Shown here: in pieces, positions 8,329-17,938 of the stretch
Layout: each line of letters opens with the position of its first letter
How positions within the stretch are numbered: position 1 is the first letter of the stretch
Assembly: GCA_030609325.1 (NCBI GenBank)
Contig: JAUWCL010000013.1
Coordinates: 1-64,000 of the forward strand
From: Candidatus Krumholzibacteriota bacterium
GTDB lineage: Bacteria; Krumholzibacteriota; Krumholzibacteriia; Krumholzibacteriales; Krumholzibacteriaceae
Length of the DNA stretch: 64,000 nt
Reading direction: 5' to 3'
Position numbers and translations under genes: made by a program
The notes under the pieces: model-generated
Database searches by the model: none
Told to the model about the DNA's origin: nothing
Seen by the model: only the letters and a program-made list of their open reading frames with translations

Positions 8329-10389
8329 ATGAATCTTTCTATAGTCATCGTCACCCATAACAGCCTGTCCCCGGTGGAGAAATGTCTCCGTTCCCTCGAG
8401 AAGCATCCTCCCGGGGGGGAGTACGAGATAATAGTTGTCGACAACGCCAGCGGCGACGGGACGCCGGAGATGATCGGCGAATCGTTTCCCCTCGTGCGGT
8501 TGGTCGCCAACGATGACAACAGGGGATATTCGAAGGGTGTAAACCAGGCGTTTCTTGCCTCGTCGGGCCGCTACTTCCTTATCCTTAATCCCGACATTGT
8601 CGTCGGGGAGGATTCGATCGACACGCTCGTCCGGTTCATGGACGACACGCCGGAGGCCGGCATCGCCGGTTCGAAGCTCGTTTTTCCCGATGGTTCCGTC
8701 CAGCCTTCCTGCAGGTCGTTCTATACGATCAGGGCCCTCTTTCTCAGGCGCACCTTTCTCGGAAAGCTCTTTCCCCGCGCGCGGGCGCTCAGGGAACATC
8801 TTATGAGCGATTGCGACCACGCCGAGGCGAGGGAGATCGACTGGATCATAGGCGCCTGCATGATCGTGCGCAGCGAGGCCATTGAGGAGGTGGGACTGAT
8901 GGACGAGAGATTCTTCCTCTATTTCGAGGATACCGACTGGTGCTACCGGATGAAGCAGCACGGCCGGCAGGTCTGGTACGTCCCCGACTCGGTCATGGTC
9001 CACCTGTACGAGCGCTCCAGCGCCAAGTCCGTAATGAGCAGGCCGTTTTTCCTGCACATGCTCAGCCTGATGCGGTATTACGAGAAGTGGAACGCGATGT
9101 TCCATTTTCTCAGGCGGCACCGGGGGACGATCAAGTCGCTTGTATTCGTCGCGAGCGACCTGATCGCGATAAACGTGAGTTTTCTCGCGGCGTACTACCT
9201 GAGGGACGCGATCCAGCCGTTCTTCGTGAACCGTCTGTATCCGCTCGACTGGTACTCGATATTCATCGTATTTTTTAATTTCCTGTTTTTACTTACATTT
9301 GTCTCGATCGGTCTGTACAGGATCCGGAGGGGAACGGGATTTACCGAGGAATTCTCCGCAGTGATCAGAGCGGTACTGATTGTGTTCGCTGTTCTTCTGA
9401 CCGCGTCGTACCTGACGAAGGTGAGGATATTCTCCAGGGCGGTCCTGCTCGGGCACGCCGTCTTCTCTGCGATCCTCATTTCGCTGTCGAGAAGGCTGAT
9501 ACGCCAGGCGCACGGGTTTCTCGTATCGGCGAGCTTCGACCTCAGGAGGGTGCTTCTGGCGGGGGACGCCGGGGAGGTGGCCGATTTCGCGGCGATGGCC
9601 TCGGACCATCCGGAGGCGGGGATCGATATAATCGGATGGGTGGGGCCCGGGGAAGGCGCGCTCGGCGGGATCGGAGACCTCCCGTCGATCGTCGAGAGGT
9701 TCAGGGTGCAGGAACTGATTGTCTTTCCCTCCGCGGGAAAGGACGACGGGATCGTGAGGATCATGACGGGTCCGGTCTCGAGGTCGATCAGGATTAATAT
9801 CATCTCGCCCGCCGCGAAGGTCACCGGCCGCGACACCCGCTCGGAACATGTAGGCGACGTCTATATGTTCACCGTCGAAAGGGGGGCGTCGTTTCTCCTG
9901 ACTACGGGCCTGCAGAGGCTCATCGATCTCGCCGCCGGGCTGGTCCTGTTCCCCCTGTCGATCCTCTGCTGGCTGCCCTTCGCGACGCTCGGCCGGATCG
10001 ACGGAGGCGTCAGGATGTTCACGGAGACTAGGAAGGGATCCGGAGGAGATTTCCGCTGGCCGAGGGTGGTGTTGAAGTCGGGAAGGGAGGCCTCGGATAT
10101 CGTAAAACCTCTCCTCGCGATGCAGCTTATCGCCGCGCGACTGTCACTTATCGGGCCGCCGGCGTCCCCGGCAGGTTCCCCTGGCGAAAGGCCTGTCATC
10201 AGGCCGGGCATATCGGGCGCGTGGCGCATTGATCCGGTGGCCGATCCCGGGAAGGCCGCGGGAGACGAGATATTGATGTTGAACAATCAGACGTTTGCGG
10301 GAAGAATCCTGCTTATGGTCCGGTCGGTCATCCCCTGTCTGGCCGGAAGATATCCGGAATGGTTTCACAGCAAGGGGGTCGACAATTGA
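8329..10389 (+). CDS. GT2 glycosyltransferase fused to a degenerate polyprenyl-phosphate glycosyl-1-phosphate transferase
   Basis: The 686-residue fusion has three parts. Residues 1-265 form a rhamnosyltransferase-like GT2 domain (VVDNASGDGT, LNPDIVV, YFEDTDWCYRM). Residues about 270-390 hold four or five membrane helices, followed by a Rossmann-like CoA_binding_3 segment (VLLAGDAGEVADF), as in the N-terminus of WbaP/PssY-type initiators. From about 528 a bacterial sugar-transferase remnant is recognisable (LQRLIDLAAGLVLFPLS, then RLSLIGPPASP in place of MSLVGPRP). The family's KFRSM block and the DE dyad of DELPQ are missing, so phosphosugar transfer is probably lost. The GT2 domain looks intact. 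Spacing to the previous gene is 18 nt. The overlap with the next gene is 4 nt (TTGA). Confidence 0.8.
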   Translation: MNLSIVIVTHNSLSPVEKCLRSLEKHPPGGEYEIIVVDNASGDGTPEMIGESFPLVRLVANDDNRGYSKGVNQAFLASSGRYFLILNPDIVVGEDSIDTLVRFMDDTPEAGIAGSKLVFPDGSVQPSCRSFYTIRALFLRRTFLGKLFPRARALREHLMSDCDHAEAREIDWIIGACMIVRSEAIEEVGLMDERFFLYFEDTDWCYRMKQHGRQVWYVPDSVMVHLYERSSAKSVMSRPFFLHMLSLMRYYEKWNAMFHFLRRHRGTIKSLVFVASDLIAINVSFLAAYYLRDAIQPFFVNRLYPLDWYSIFIVFFNFLFLLTFVSIGLYRIRRGTGFTEEFSAVIRAVLIVFAVLLTASYLTKVRIFSRAVLLGHAVFSAILISLSRRLIRQAHGFLVSASFDLRRVLLAGDAGEVADFAAMASDHPEAGIDIIGWVGPGEGALGGIGDLPSIVERFRVQELIVFPSAGKDDGIVRIMTGPVSRSIRINIISPAAKVTGRDTRSEHVGDVYMFTVERGASFLLTTGLQRLIDLAAGLVLFPLSILCWLPFATLGRIDGGVRMFTETRKGSGGDFRWPRVVLKSGREASDIVKPLLAMQLIAARLSLIGPPASPAGSPGERPVIRPGISGAWRIDPVADPGKAAGDEILMLNNQTFAGRILLMVRSVIPCLAGRYPEWFHSKGVDN

Positions 10390-12707
10390 GAGTAATGAGA
10401 TGCCTGGTCCTTGCCGCGCTGCTTGCGGGCGGAGCCGCGCATGCGGCGCCGGGGGACTGGAACGTATACATGAACGCCAGCGCGATAAGCCGGGTGACGG
10501 CGCTCGGAGACAGCCTGTGGTGCGGGACCAGGGGCGGGATCCTCCTCTTCGACCTGGGAGACTCGACTTTCACGAGCTACATCGACGGACTCGAGCTGAG
10601 ATCGAACGATATCACAGCAGTGACAGTCGACGGAAGAGGGAGCCTCTGGGCGGCGATGAGGGTCGCCGGGGTGGCGAGGATAGACAACCCCGACGGGATC
10701 TTCTCTGTGAAGGAATATACCGAGACGATCGACGGGATACTGAGCGACAGCGTTATGTGTCTTCTGAGGGTGGAGGAAGATATCTACTATGGAGGCACCG
10801 GGGGAGCGGCGAAGTTCTTCAACAACGCCCCGGCCAGCGAGCCGGTCCTCACCGACAGCCTCGCGGGGAAGACCGTGTACGACATGGCGTGGGACCCCTC
10901 CAACGATTTCCTGTGGGTGGCCTGCGGGGACGGGATAGTGAGCTACGACCGCGGCACGTTCGACTATACATTCTACGGGATCGGCGAGGTCCTGTCGGTT
11001 TGCATACACGAGGGTGAGGTCTACTGCGTCTCGGGGCCGGACGTCCGGTATCTCGGCGACGGATCGTGGCCGGTGCTCGGATCGGGTCTGCACATGGATC
11101 CCGTCGTGGTCTCCTCCGGCGGCGGCGCGCTTTACTGCATATCGCATGAAGTGACGTACCTGTGGAACGGAACTTACTGGGCCCTCCAGGCTGCGTCCGA
11201 GCTGAAGAACATGATCCTGGGGGAGTACAGGATCAGCTGGAGCCAGAATATTCTCGGAGCACTCGCTGTGGACGGCGACGGCACGCCCTGGGCAGGCGGA
11301 TTCTACGAGGAGGGATCCAGGGGGATGTTTCTCGCGGGATTTGCCGGAACGGACTGGACGGCATTCCAGCCGGAAGGGCTCACACAGAACCAGATAGTGG
11401 CCCTGGATTCCGATCCGGCCGGGAACGTCTGGATCAGCACGAGCCGATACGGGATCTCGTTCCGTTCGACCGCCGACAGGTGGATATCCTATACGAAGAT
11501 TCGAAGCGACGTCGGCCATGACGACGCGCTCTCTTACTTCATCAACAACCTTGCCCTGCTTTACGATTCCCGGGGATACCTCTGGTGTAACGCCCTTTCC
11601 TATGACCTCGACCTGATCGACGTGGAAGACCCGCTCGACAAGGACGACGATATCTGGGCCCATTTCTCCGCCGGTACAGGGACGATCACCTCCGACAGGT
11701 TCGTGAGGGCCGGGGAGGACCCGGGCGGCAACAGGTGGTTCATGTCCGACGACGTCGAGTTCAAGAGCGGGATGTGGGGGATCAACATAGCGAGCCGGGC
11801 CGGAGACGACTGGCTGACTGTAGACCCGGGCAGCCACACGCCGATGGAGGGGGGCAACGTCTTTGACTGCGCCTTCGACGACCAGGGGGCCTATATCGCC
11901 CTGAGGGGCTACGGCGTGATGTACTGGCGAACGGGCGGCTTCGACTGGCCGACGCTCACTTCCACCGCCGGCGATTACTGGATCACGATCCTAGGTGAGG
12001 ATCAGCTGCCCAGCACTGAGCTCTGGTCGGTAGAGCGGGGGCCGGACGGCAGCATCTGGGTCGGTACGTCAGCGGGCCTCGTCAGGTATTCGCAGGGGAA
12101 GATCGATTCGTTCATGGTCAAGACCGACACCCACGAGGAGGGGTTGATCGGAGGCACGGTATACGATATCGAATTCGACGGCCGCGGCGGGCTCTGGGTC
12201 GCCACGAACAAGGGCCTGAACCGGATCGATCCTGACGGCACGATAACGGCGGCGTACACGACTGCACTGAAGTGGCAGGAAGAATTCCAGCTGATCTATC
12301 CGCCCGATGTCATTTCGCCCCTTCCCGATCACTCGTGCAGGGCCCTCGCGTACGACCCGTCGGGGGGGTTCATCTGGATCGGGACGGATAACGGGCTCGC
12401 CCGCTTCGATGCGAACAAACCGGTGGAAGTGACGCAGCCGATGTCCGACATGATCCTCTATCCCAATCCCGTCCATGCCGCCAGGGGAGACAACGCGCTG
12501 AGGATCGCGAGGATAAGCGGGCTGGTGGATATCCGCGTGTACAATCTCGAGGGCGGGCTAGTTCACGAGGTCGCCGGAGTGGCGGAGGGCGAAATCGCCT
12601 GGGACCTCCTCACGCTCAACGGTTATCAGGCCTCGTCGGGTATATATGTGGTACAGGTGAAGGGAACAGGCGGTACGTCCATGAGAAAGGTTGCGGTGAT
12701 CAGGTGA
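10386..12707 (+). CDS. secreted beta-propeller protein (two-component-regulator propeller repeats) with C-terminal sorting-like domain
   Basis: TTG 10386 lies in a TTGA overlap behind a GGGGG stretch and gives a 773-residue protein with a signal peptide (CLVLAALLAGGAAHA, cleavage after AHA). The body repeats a propeller blade ending in GxLWVAT/GSIWVGT-type strands (for example GSLWAAMRVAGVARI, GTPWAGG, GSIWVGTSAGLVRY, GGLWVATNKGLNRI, GFIWIGTDNGLARF). The last 85 residues start with ILYPNPV and end in GIYVVQVKG...RKVAVIR, the layout of FlgD-like or type IX secretion sorting domains. No kinase or regulator part is present, so this is a surface or secreted sensor/adhesin-like protein. It overlaps the CapD-like gene, so it is co-expressed with the glycan genes. 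Confidence 0.82.
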   Translation: MRVMRCLVLAALLAGGAAHAAPGDWNVYMNASAISRVTALGDSLWCGTRGGILLFDLGDSTFTSYIDGLELRSNDITAVTVDGRGSLWAAMRVAGVARIDNPDGIFSVKEYTETIDGILSDSVMCLLRVEEDIYYGGTGGAAKFFNNAPASEPVLTDSLAGKTVYDMAWDPSNDFLWVACGDGIVSYDRGTFDYTFYGIGEVLSVCIHEGEVYCVSGPDVRYLGDGSWPVLGSGLHMDPVVVSSGGGALYCISHEVTYLWNGTYWALQAASELKNMILGEYRISWSQNILGALAVDGDGTPWAGGFYEEGSRGMFLAGFAGTDWTAFQPEGLTQNQIVALDSDPAGNVWISTSRYGISFRSTADRWISYTKIRSDVGHDDALSYFINNLALLYDSRGYLWCNALSYDLDLIDVEDPLDKDDDIWAHFSAGTGTITSDRFVRAGEDPGGNRWFMSDDVEFKSGMWGINIASRAGDDWLTVDPGSHTPMEGGNVFDCAFDDQGAYIALRGYGVMYWRTGGFDWPTLTSTAGDYWITILGEDQLPSTELWSVERGPDGSIWVGTSAGLVRYSQGKIDSFMVKTDTHEEGLIGGTVYDIEFDGRGGLWVATNKGLNRIDPDGTITAAYTTALKWQEEFQLIYPPDVISPLPDHSCRALAYDPSGGFIWIGTDNGLARFDANKPVEVTQPMSDMILYPNPVHAARGDNALRIARISGLVDIRVYNLEGGLVHEVAGVAEGEIAWDLLTLNGYQASSGIYVVQVKGTGGTSMRKVAVIR

Positions 12708-14146
12708 TCGGCGAAAGGCACAGGAAGGTTCTTATAGTCGGCGCGGGTGAGGCTGCCCGGATGGTCGCCTCGGAGATCGGCCGCTCTACAGAGATCAATG
12801 CCTCCATCGTGGGGTTCCTCGACGACGACGATGGTCTGGCCGGGGCGGAAGTCGAAGGAACCCCCGTGCTGGGTAAGATGACCGGGCTCGAATCGGTCGT
12901 TTCGGAGCGGAAGATCGACGAGGTCATAATAGCGATTCCAACAGCCCCGGGCAGGTTCGTGCGCGACATAATCAGGCGGTGCCGCCGCGCGGGAGTCGCC
13001 TACAAAATCGTTCCCGGGGTGATGGAGATCATAAGCGGTGCCGTCCACATAGATCAGATCCGGGAGGTCAGGGTGGAGGACCTTCTCGGGAGGGAGACGG
13101 TGAGCTTTGATCTCGAATCGGCCGCGGCCAGGCTGACCGGCAGGAAGATAATGGTGACCGGTGCCGGAGGCACTATCGGCAGCGAGCTGTGCAGACAGCT
13201 TGCCAGGGTGAAACCCGCGACGCTGATAATGCTCGGTCGCGGTGAGAACAGGATCTTCGCGATAGAGCAGGAGATCAGGGCCGATCATCCCGGGCTCGAC
13301 ATCGTCACGGTCATCAACAACCTGCGCGAGGCGGAGAGGCTCGACAAGGTGATGCACAGGCTGGCGCCCGACGTGGTGTATCATACCGCCGCGCACAAGC
13401 ACGTGCATTACATGGAACGTGATCCCGAAGAGGCGGTGATGAACAATGTTGCGGCGACGATCAACCTCGCGAGGGCCGTCGAGGAATGCGGGACGGAATG
13501 GTTCGTGTTCATCTCGACCGATAAGGCGGCCGATCCGAGAGGCGTGATGGGCGCCACCAAGAGGCTCATGGAGATGTACCTTCGGAAGATCGATCCCGAC
13601 AGCGCGTGCAGGTTCATGACCGTGCGGTTCGGAAACGTCATAGGCAGCACGGGGAGCGTAGTCCCCCTCTTCGTGGACCAGATCGGCAGGGGCGGCCCGG
13701 TGACCGTCAGCGATCCCGAGGCCACGAGATATTTCATGACCGTCAAGGAAGCGTCACTACTTGTGATCCAGGCATCGGTGTCGGGAAAGGGCGGAGAGAC
13801 CTACATCCTCGACATGGGTGAGGCGCTCAACATCCTCGAGATGGCCAGGGACATCATCATGCTTACCGGGCACGAGCCGGACGAAGAGATACCGATAGAA
13901 TATACCGGGTTGAGGGAAGGAGAGAAGCTCCACGAGGTGCTCGTCGGAGAGGACGAGACCCTCGAGCCGCCCACTCCCGGAGAAAAGATCATGCTTGCCA
14001 GATCGCCGGCGGCGACAGGCGATACCTTCAAGGCCGATGTGGACAGACTTGTCGAAGCGGCGAGAACGGGCGACAGGGTTGGTGTGCTGCGGTTGATGTC
14101 GGAGCTCATGCCCGGCTTCGGAGACGACCCGGGACGCAGCCAGTGA
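12704..14146 (+). CDS. CapD/FlaA1-type UDP-GlcNAc dehydratase-epimerase (soluble form)
   Basis: This 480-residue protein has two Rossmann parts. The N-terminal CoA_binding_3-like domain (residues 1-115, VLIVGAGEAARM and VGFLDDDD) is followed by an SDR domain from about residue 145 (TGAGGTIGSELCRQ). The catalytic stretch ISTDKAADP...MGATK has Met where classic SDRs have Tyr, as is normal for this family. HTAAHKHVHYMERDP is the other diagnostic block. The N-terminal membrane helices of WbpM/PglF are absent, so it is a cytoplasmic variant. It would convert UDP-GlcNAc to a 4-keto-6-deoxy sugar. The GTG start overlaps the previous stop (GTGA). Confidence 0.9.
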   Translation: MIGERHRKVLIVGAGEAARMVASEIGRSTEINASIVGFLDDDDGLAGAEVEGTPVLGKMTGLESVVSERKIDEVIIAIPTAPGRFVRDIIRRCRRAGVAYKIVPGVMEIISGAVHIDQIREVRVEDLLGRETVSFDLESAAARLTGRKIMVTGAGGTIGSELCRQLARVKPATLIMLGRGENRIFAIEQEIRADHPGLDIVTVINNLREAERLDKVMHRLAPDVVYHTAAHKHVHYMERDPEEAVMNNVAATINLARAVEECGTEWFVFISTDKAADPRGVMGATKRLMEMYLRKIDPDSACRFMTVRFGNVIGSTGSVVPLFVDQIGRGGPVTVSDPEATRYFMTVKEASLLVIQASVSGKGGETYILDMGEALNILEMARDIIMLTGHEPDEEIPIEYTGLREGEKLHEVLVGEDETLEPPTPGEKIMLARSPAATGDTFKADVDRLVEAARTGDRVGVLRLMSELMPGFGDDPGRSQ

Positions 14147-15111
14147 TCAACGGAGGACCGGTGGAAACCCGCTTCGAAACTGACCTTTCGCATGAAGAAG
14201 TCCTCGAGTTCGTCTCGGCCTTCGAGGGTGCCACTTTCTTCCATTCCCCCGCGTGGCTGGAGATCCTTGCCGAATCGTTTCCTCGGTTCGAGTGCGGCTG
14301 GCTCGCAGCCCGCGACGGCGGGAGGCTGGCGGGCCTGATGCCCGTCGTCAGGGTGGTGAAGGGCCCCGCGTTCATGCTGCATTCCCTGCCTTTCGGCACC
14401 TACGGCGATCCACTCGCCTCCGACCCGGCGGTGAAGAAGGCGGTCCTCGATAATTTCTTCTCGATGGCCTCTTCTCCGAGATGCGTCGGAGCGGCTGCCA
14501 ACCTGATCGGTTTGCGCGGAGAGGTGGGGACACCCCGTGGATGGAAATGCAGGATGGAGGAATGCAGGATTATCACTCTGCCCGATTCGTTGGAGGAATA
14601 CAGGAGCAGAGGCATGAGCCGGAAACGGCGGCAGCTGTGCAACAGGTGCGAGCGCGAAGGAGTGGTCGCCAGAAAGCTAGAGGGAGAGCGTGACCTCGAA
14701 ATGTTCTACGACATCTATCTCCACAGCGCCTTGGGATGGGGAGGGGTCCATCCGTATCCAAAGGAATTCTTCGAAAGCCTTTTCCTCCGCGGCAGCGAGG
14801 GTGTCTGCTTCTGGGGCGCATTCATCGGGGACTCGCTGCTGGCGGCGCACGTCGATTTCTATTTCGGCCGGACGGCACAGGCCTGGCAGGCAGGCGTTAC
14901 GCCGCGGGCGCACGAGTACGACGCCGCCGCCTATCTCGTGATGGTCGCCGTCCGCGAGGCGATAGGCAGGGGCACCTCGGTCTTCAATCTCGGGAGCAGC
15001 AGCGGGGGCGCGGGCATGATCTTCTTCAAGGAATCGATGGGCGGTGCCGAATATCTCTATCCTGTCGTGGAGAAATCGAGGAGATGGCTCGAGTGGCTGA
15101 AGAGACGGTAG
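14143..15111 (+). CDS. FemAB/GNAT-like acyltransferase
   Basis: The 322-residue protein resembles FemAB/BioF2-like GNAT-fold proteins found in exopolysaccharide loci. It has an N-terminal THHE-like region (FFHSPAWLEILAESFP), WLAARDGGRLAGLMP, and a late block FNLGSSSGGAGMIFFKESMG followed by the terminal WLEWLKRR. Such proteins transfer amino acids or acyl groups onto cell-wall or glycan precursors; the substrate here is unknown. The GTG at 14143 overlaps the previous stop. A second GTG at 14161 has GGAGGA only 3 nt upstream, so the real start could be six codons later. Confidence 0.72.
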   Translation: MINGGPVETRFETDLSHEEVLEFVSAFEGATFFHSPAWLEILAESFPRFECGWLAARDGGRLAGLMPVVRVVKGPAFMLHSLPFGTYGDPLASDPAVKKAVLDNFFSMASSPRCVGAAANLIGLRGEVGTPRGWKCRMEECRIITLPDSLEEYRSRGMSRKRRQLCNRCEREGVVARKLEGERDLEMFYDIYLHSALGWGGVHPYPKEFFESLFLRGSEGVCFWGAFIGDSLLAAHVDFYFGRTAQAWQAGVTPRAHEYDAAAYLVMVAVREAIGRGTSVFNLGSSSGGAGMIFFKESMGGAEYLYPVVEKSRRWLEWLKRR

Positions 15112-16637
15112 AAAGGGGCAGATCGAGGATAGCGGAGAACACGGTCGCTCTCGCGGTCGCCGGCGCCCTGCAGATGATCTTTACCCTCGTCCAGCTCGGA
15201 GTACTGAGCAGGCACCTCGGTGGAGAACGTTTTGGCCTGTACGTCGTACTGAGAGGGTTTTCGCTCCTGCTGACCACTGTCATCCTCGTCGGCTTCCCCC
15301 AGGTCCTCGTCCGTTATCTGCCCTCCTTCCAGAGAAGGGGGCGCCGCGGCAGCGCGGCCGGGTGGTTTTTCCTCTTCTCGTCGGTGGTTATTGTTCTGGG
15401 GACCGTTCTGCTGGCCGCCGCACCGCGATGGACAGGCATCATGCCGGATAACCTGCTCGCGCTGGATCTTTCCGGAGATACTGCAATATGGGTGATCCTC
15501 GCATCCGTCGCGCTCGGGCTGAAGCTCGTCCTGTACGGGGGATTCAGCGGGCTGCGGGAGATGCGGATGCAGATGATCTTCGAGCTCGCCTTCCAGGTCC
15601 TTTTTACCGCCCTGATACTGCTCTGGCGCAGCCACCTCGATGTGGAGTTTCTCTTCAAAGCCCTGTTTGCGCTGAACGCTCTGGTCTGGGCTGCGGGGGT
15701 ACCGGTATACATGGCGATTGTGAGAAAGAGCTTCTCCCGGGGTGAGGGGGGCGCCGCAAGGGGGATAGCGCTTCCGTCGCCGGCCGGCTACTGGGGCAGC
15801 GCACTTGCGCTCAGTTACGCCGCCCTGGCGTTCTCCGACGTGGACAGGTTCCTGATGTCCTCCCTTCTGCCGGTCGCGGCGATATCGGTCTATCACGTGG
15901 CCTCGAGGATCAATCAGCTTATCAAGAGATTTCTGGGTTTTCCGGTGGTAGCGCTCCAGCCGGAGTTGACCAGGATATATGAAGAGGGAAGGGGGGACGA
16001 TCTGTCAGGGCGGATCGGGCTGTTCACCAAGGCCAGTGTGATAGCGGCTCTGGTCCTCGCCTCCGTCGCTGCGGCGACGGGCGGGGAGATGATAACGCTC
16101 ATCAGCGGCTCCGAATACCCGGGTGCCTACCGGCTGCTCCTCGTGCTTCTGCTGACGGTCCCTGCGGCCGCGTTCATCGCGCCCCTGACCGCTGCGATGA
16201 GGGCGCTTCATTACATGAAATGGGCCGTCGTCTGCGATCTGTCCTGGATGGTGGTCTACTTCGCGGGCCTCTTCATACTCGTTCCGCGTATCGGGCTGAT
16301 CGGCACGGTCGCGGCCCAGCTGGCCGCATCGGCCGCGCAGACCGCCGCCGCCGTCATCCTCGCCCGGAAGAAGGGGCTCTATCCGGGAACCGGCGGCACG
16401 GCGATGCTCAGGGCGCTGGCCGTTTCGTCCCTTTTCGCCGGCGCCGGGGCAGCGGCATGCGCGGCGTGGGGTCTTTCCGCCGCTGCGGCATGCATCCTGC
16501 TCGCTCCATTCCTGCTGCGGCTCGCGGCGAGAAAACTGTCCCTGTTCGAGAGCGGGGAGGCCCGGACGCTGGTCGAGATGCTGCGCGGCATACCCGGCTC
16601 GGGACTCGTTCGCTGGGCGCTTTCACTGGAGGGATGA
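15084..16637 (+). CDS. Wzx-type polysaccharide/lipid-linked oligosaccharide flippase (MOP superfamily)
   Basis: This protein of about 517 residues has roughly 12-14 hydrophobic helices from residue 18 onward. It begins IAENTVALAVAGALQMIFTLVQ and includes the typical second-helix block GGERFGLYVVLRGFSLLL and DRFLMSSLLPVAAISVYHVA. This is the pattern of O-antigen/teichoic-acid flippases, which move undecaprenyl-PP-glycan across the inner membrane. The start is ATG 15084 (ATGGCTCGAGTG), 28 nt inside the previous gene; GTG 15093 is an alternative. I rejected earlier in-frame starts because their translation shows no membrane protein. It is the only flippase in the window. Confidence 0.88.
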   Translation: MARVAEETVERGRSRIAENTVALAVAGALQMIFTLVQLGVLSRHLGGERFGLYVVLRGFSLLLTTVILVGFPQVLVRYLPSFQRRGRRGSAAGWFFLFSSVVIVLGTVLLAAAPRWTGIMPDNLLALDLSGDTAIWVILASVALGLKLVLYGGFSGLREMRMQMIFELAFQVLFTALILLWRSHLDVEFLFKALFALNALVWAAGVPVYMAIVRKSFSRGEGGAARGIALPSPAGYWGSALALSYAALAFSDVDRFLMSSLLPVAAISVYHVASRINQLIKRFLGFPVVALQPELTRIYEEGRGDDLSGRIGLFTKASVIAALVLASVAAATGGEMITLISGSEYPGAYRLLLVLLLTVPAAAFIAPLTAAMRALHYMKWAVVCDLSWMVVYFAGLFILVPRIGLIGTVAAQLAASAAQTAAAVILARKKGLYPGTGGTAMLRALAVSSLFAGAGAAACAAWGLSAAAACILLAPFLLRLAARKLSLFESGEARTLVEMLRGIPGSGLVRWALSLEG

Positions 16638-17938
16638 TGTCTTCTCGAAAGCTGCTGATGCTCATCAACTTCTTTCCCCCCGCGGGCGGGGGAGGTGTGT
16701 ACCGTCCGCTGTCGTTTGTCAAATATCTCTCGAGGATGGGCTGGGATATCACGGTGGTAACTCCGAAGCCGGGGGAGTTCTGGATCAGCGATCCCTCTCT
16801 CGAGAAGCAGGTACCCGGAGGTGTCCGGGTAGTCAGGACGGGTTCGTTCTCGGCGGGCAGGATGCTCGGCATGGTCCGCGGCCGCCGGACGGACGGACGG
16901 GCCGGCGCGAGGCCGTCCGTCCCTTTCGAGGCGATGAGAAAATTCGGGGAACTCTTTCTCCTGCCCGACACCTACACGGGATGGCAGCCCTTCGCTGTAA
17001 GGGCCGCCTCGCGGCTTTGCCGCGAGGAGAGGTTCGACGCGCTCTATTCGACCAGCCCCCCCGACAGCACTCAGCTGACAGCCCTGAAGGTCGCGTCGAG
17101 ATTCGGAATCCCGTGGCTTGCCGATTTCAGGGACCCGTGGATTTCACTATATCTACGCGACCCGGTCTCGGCCGCTCACAGGAGGATCCTCGAAGGGATG
17201 GAAAAGCGTGTGGCACAGGGGGCCGACACGGTCGCAGTTACGACGAGATGGCAGCAGGAGACCATGGTGCGGAACGTGCCGTCGTGCAATGCGGTGAGGA
17301 TACCGAACGGGTACGATGAAGAGGATTTCGCCGGGGAAGCTGAGGGGCCGCCGGACGGCCCCCTCCAGATCACGCACTGCGGGATGCTCACACTCGGTCG
17401 GAGATCCCACATCTTTCTGGAGGGCCTGTCCAGATTCCTCGCGTCGGTTCCCGGGGCGAGAGGGAATGTCAGGGTGACCTTCATAGGGGCGAGGGAGTCG
17501 GCGAACGAGGAGTGGGACGGTATGGACGGCCTTGAGGGGACCGTGACGTTCGAGGACAATATGCCCCATACCGATTGCGTCGCGCGGGAGAGGAAGAGCC
17601 ACGCGCTTCTCTTGATAAAGCACGACGATGAGAGATACAACGGACTCGTGCCGGGAAAGCTGTACGAATACATCGGTGCGCAAAGGCCGATCCTCGCCCT
17701 CGCTCCGCCGGGGGAGGTGGCCGATATCGTCACCGGTCTGCGGAGGGGTGAGGTCGCCGGGCCGGGCGACGCCGGAGAGGTCGCGGCCGCGCTCGAAAGG
17801 ATTTATTCGGCATATGCCGGGGGGACGCTCGATTTTGCCTACGACCTGTCGCCCCGGCCCGGATTCTCAAGGAGGGCGGCGGCGGAGAGCCTTGACCGGG
17901 AGCTCGAACTGATCGCGGCGGGCAGGGGGGATGCCTGA
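16634..17938 (+). CDS. GT4-like glycosyltransferase
   Basis: About 434 residues with a GT-B layout. The N-terminus INFFPPAGGGGVYRPLSFVKYL and ITVVTPKPGEFWISDP are typical of a GT4 subgroup found in exopolysaccharide loci. The C-terminal half has HCGMLTLGRRSHIFLEGL and the donor-side loop LVPGKLYEYIGAQRPILALAPPG. It probably extends the lipid-linked glycan in the cytoplasm. ATG codons occur at 16634 and 16637; GGAGGG at 16628-16633 fits the second better. It overlaps the flippase stop and the next start. Confidence 0.84.
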   Translation: MMSSRKLLMLINFFPPAGGGGVYRPLSFVKYLSRMGWDITVVTPKPGEFWISDPSLEKQVPGGVRVVRTGSFSAGRMLGMVRGRRTDGRAGARPSVPFEAMRKFGELFLLPDTYTGWQPFAVRAASRLCREERFDALYSTSPPDSTQLTALKVASRFGIPWLADFRDPWISLYLRDPVSAAHRRILEGMEKRVAQGADTVAVTTRWQQETMVRNVPSCNAVRIPNGYDEEDFAGEAEGPPDGPLQITHCGMLTLGRRSHIFLEGLSRFLASVPGARGNVRVTFIGARESANEEWDGMDGLEGTVTFEDNMPHTDCVARERKSHALLLIKHDDERYNGLVPGKLYEYIGAQRPILALAPPGEVADIVTGLRRGEVAGPGDAGEVAAALERIYSAYAGGTLDFAYDLSPRPGFSRRAAAESLDRELELIAAGRGDA

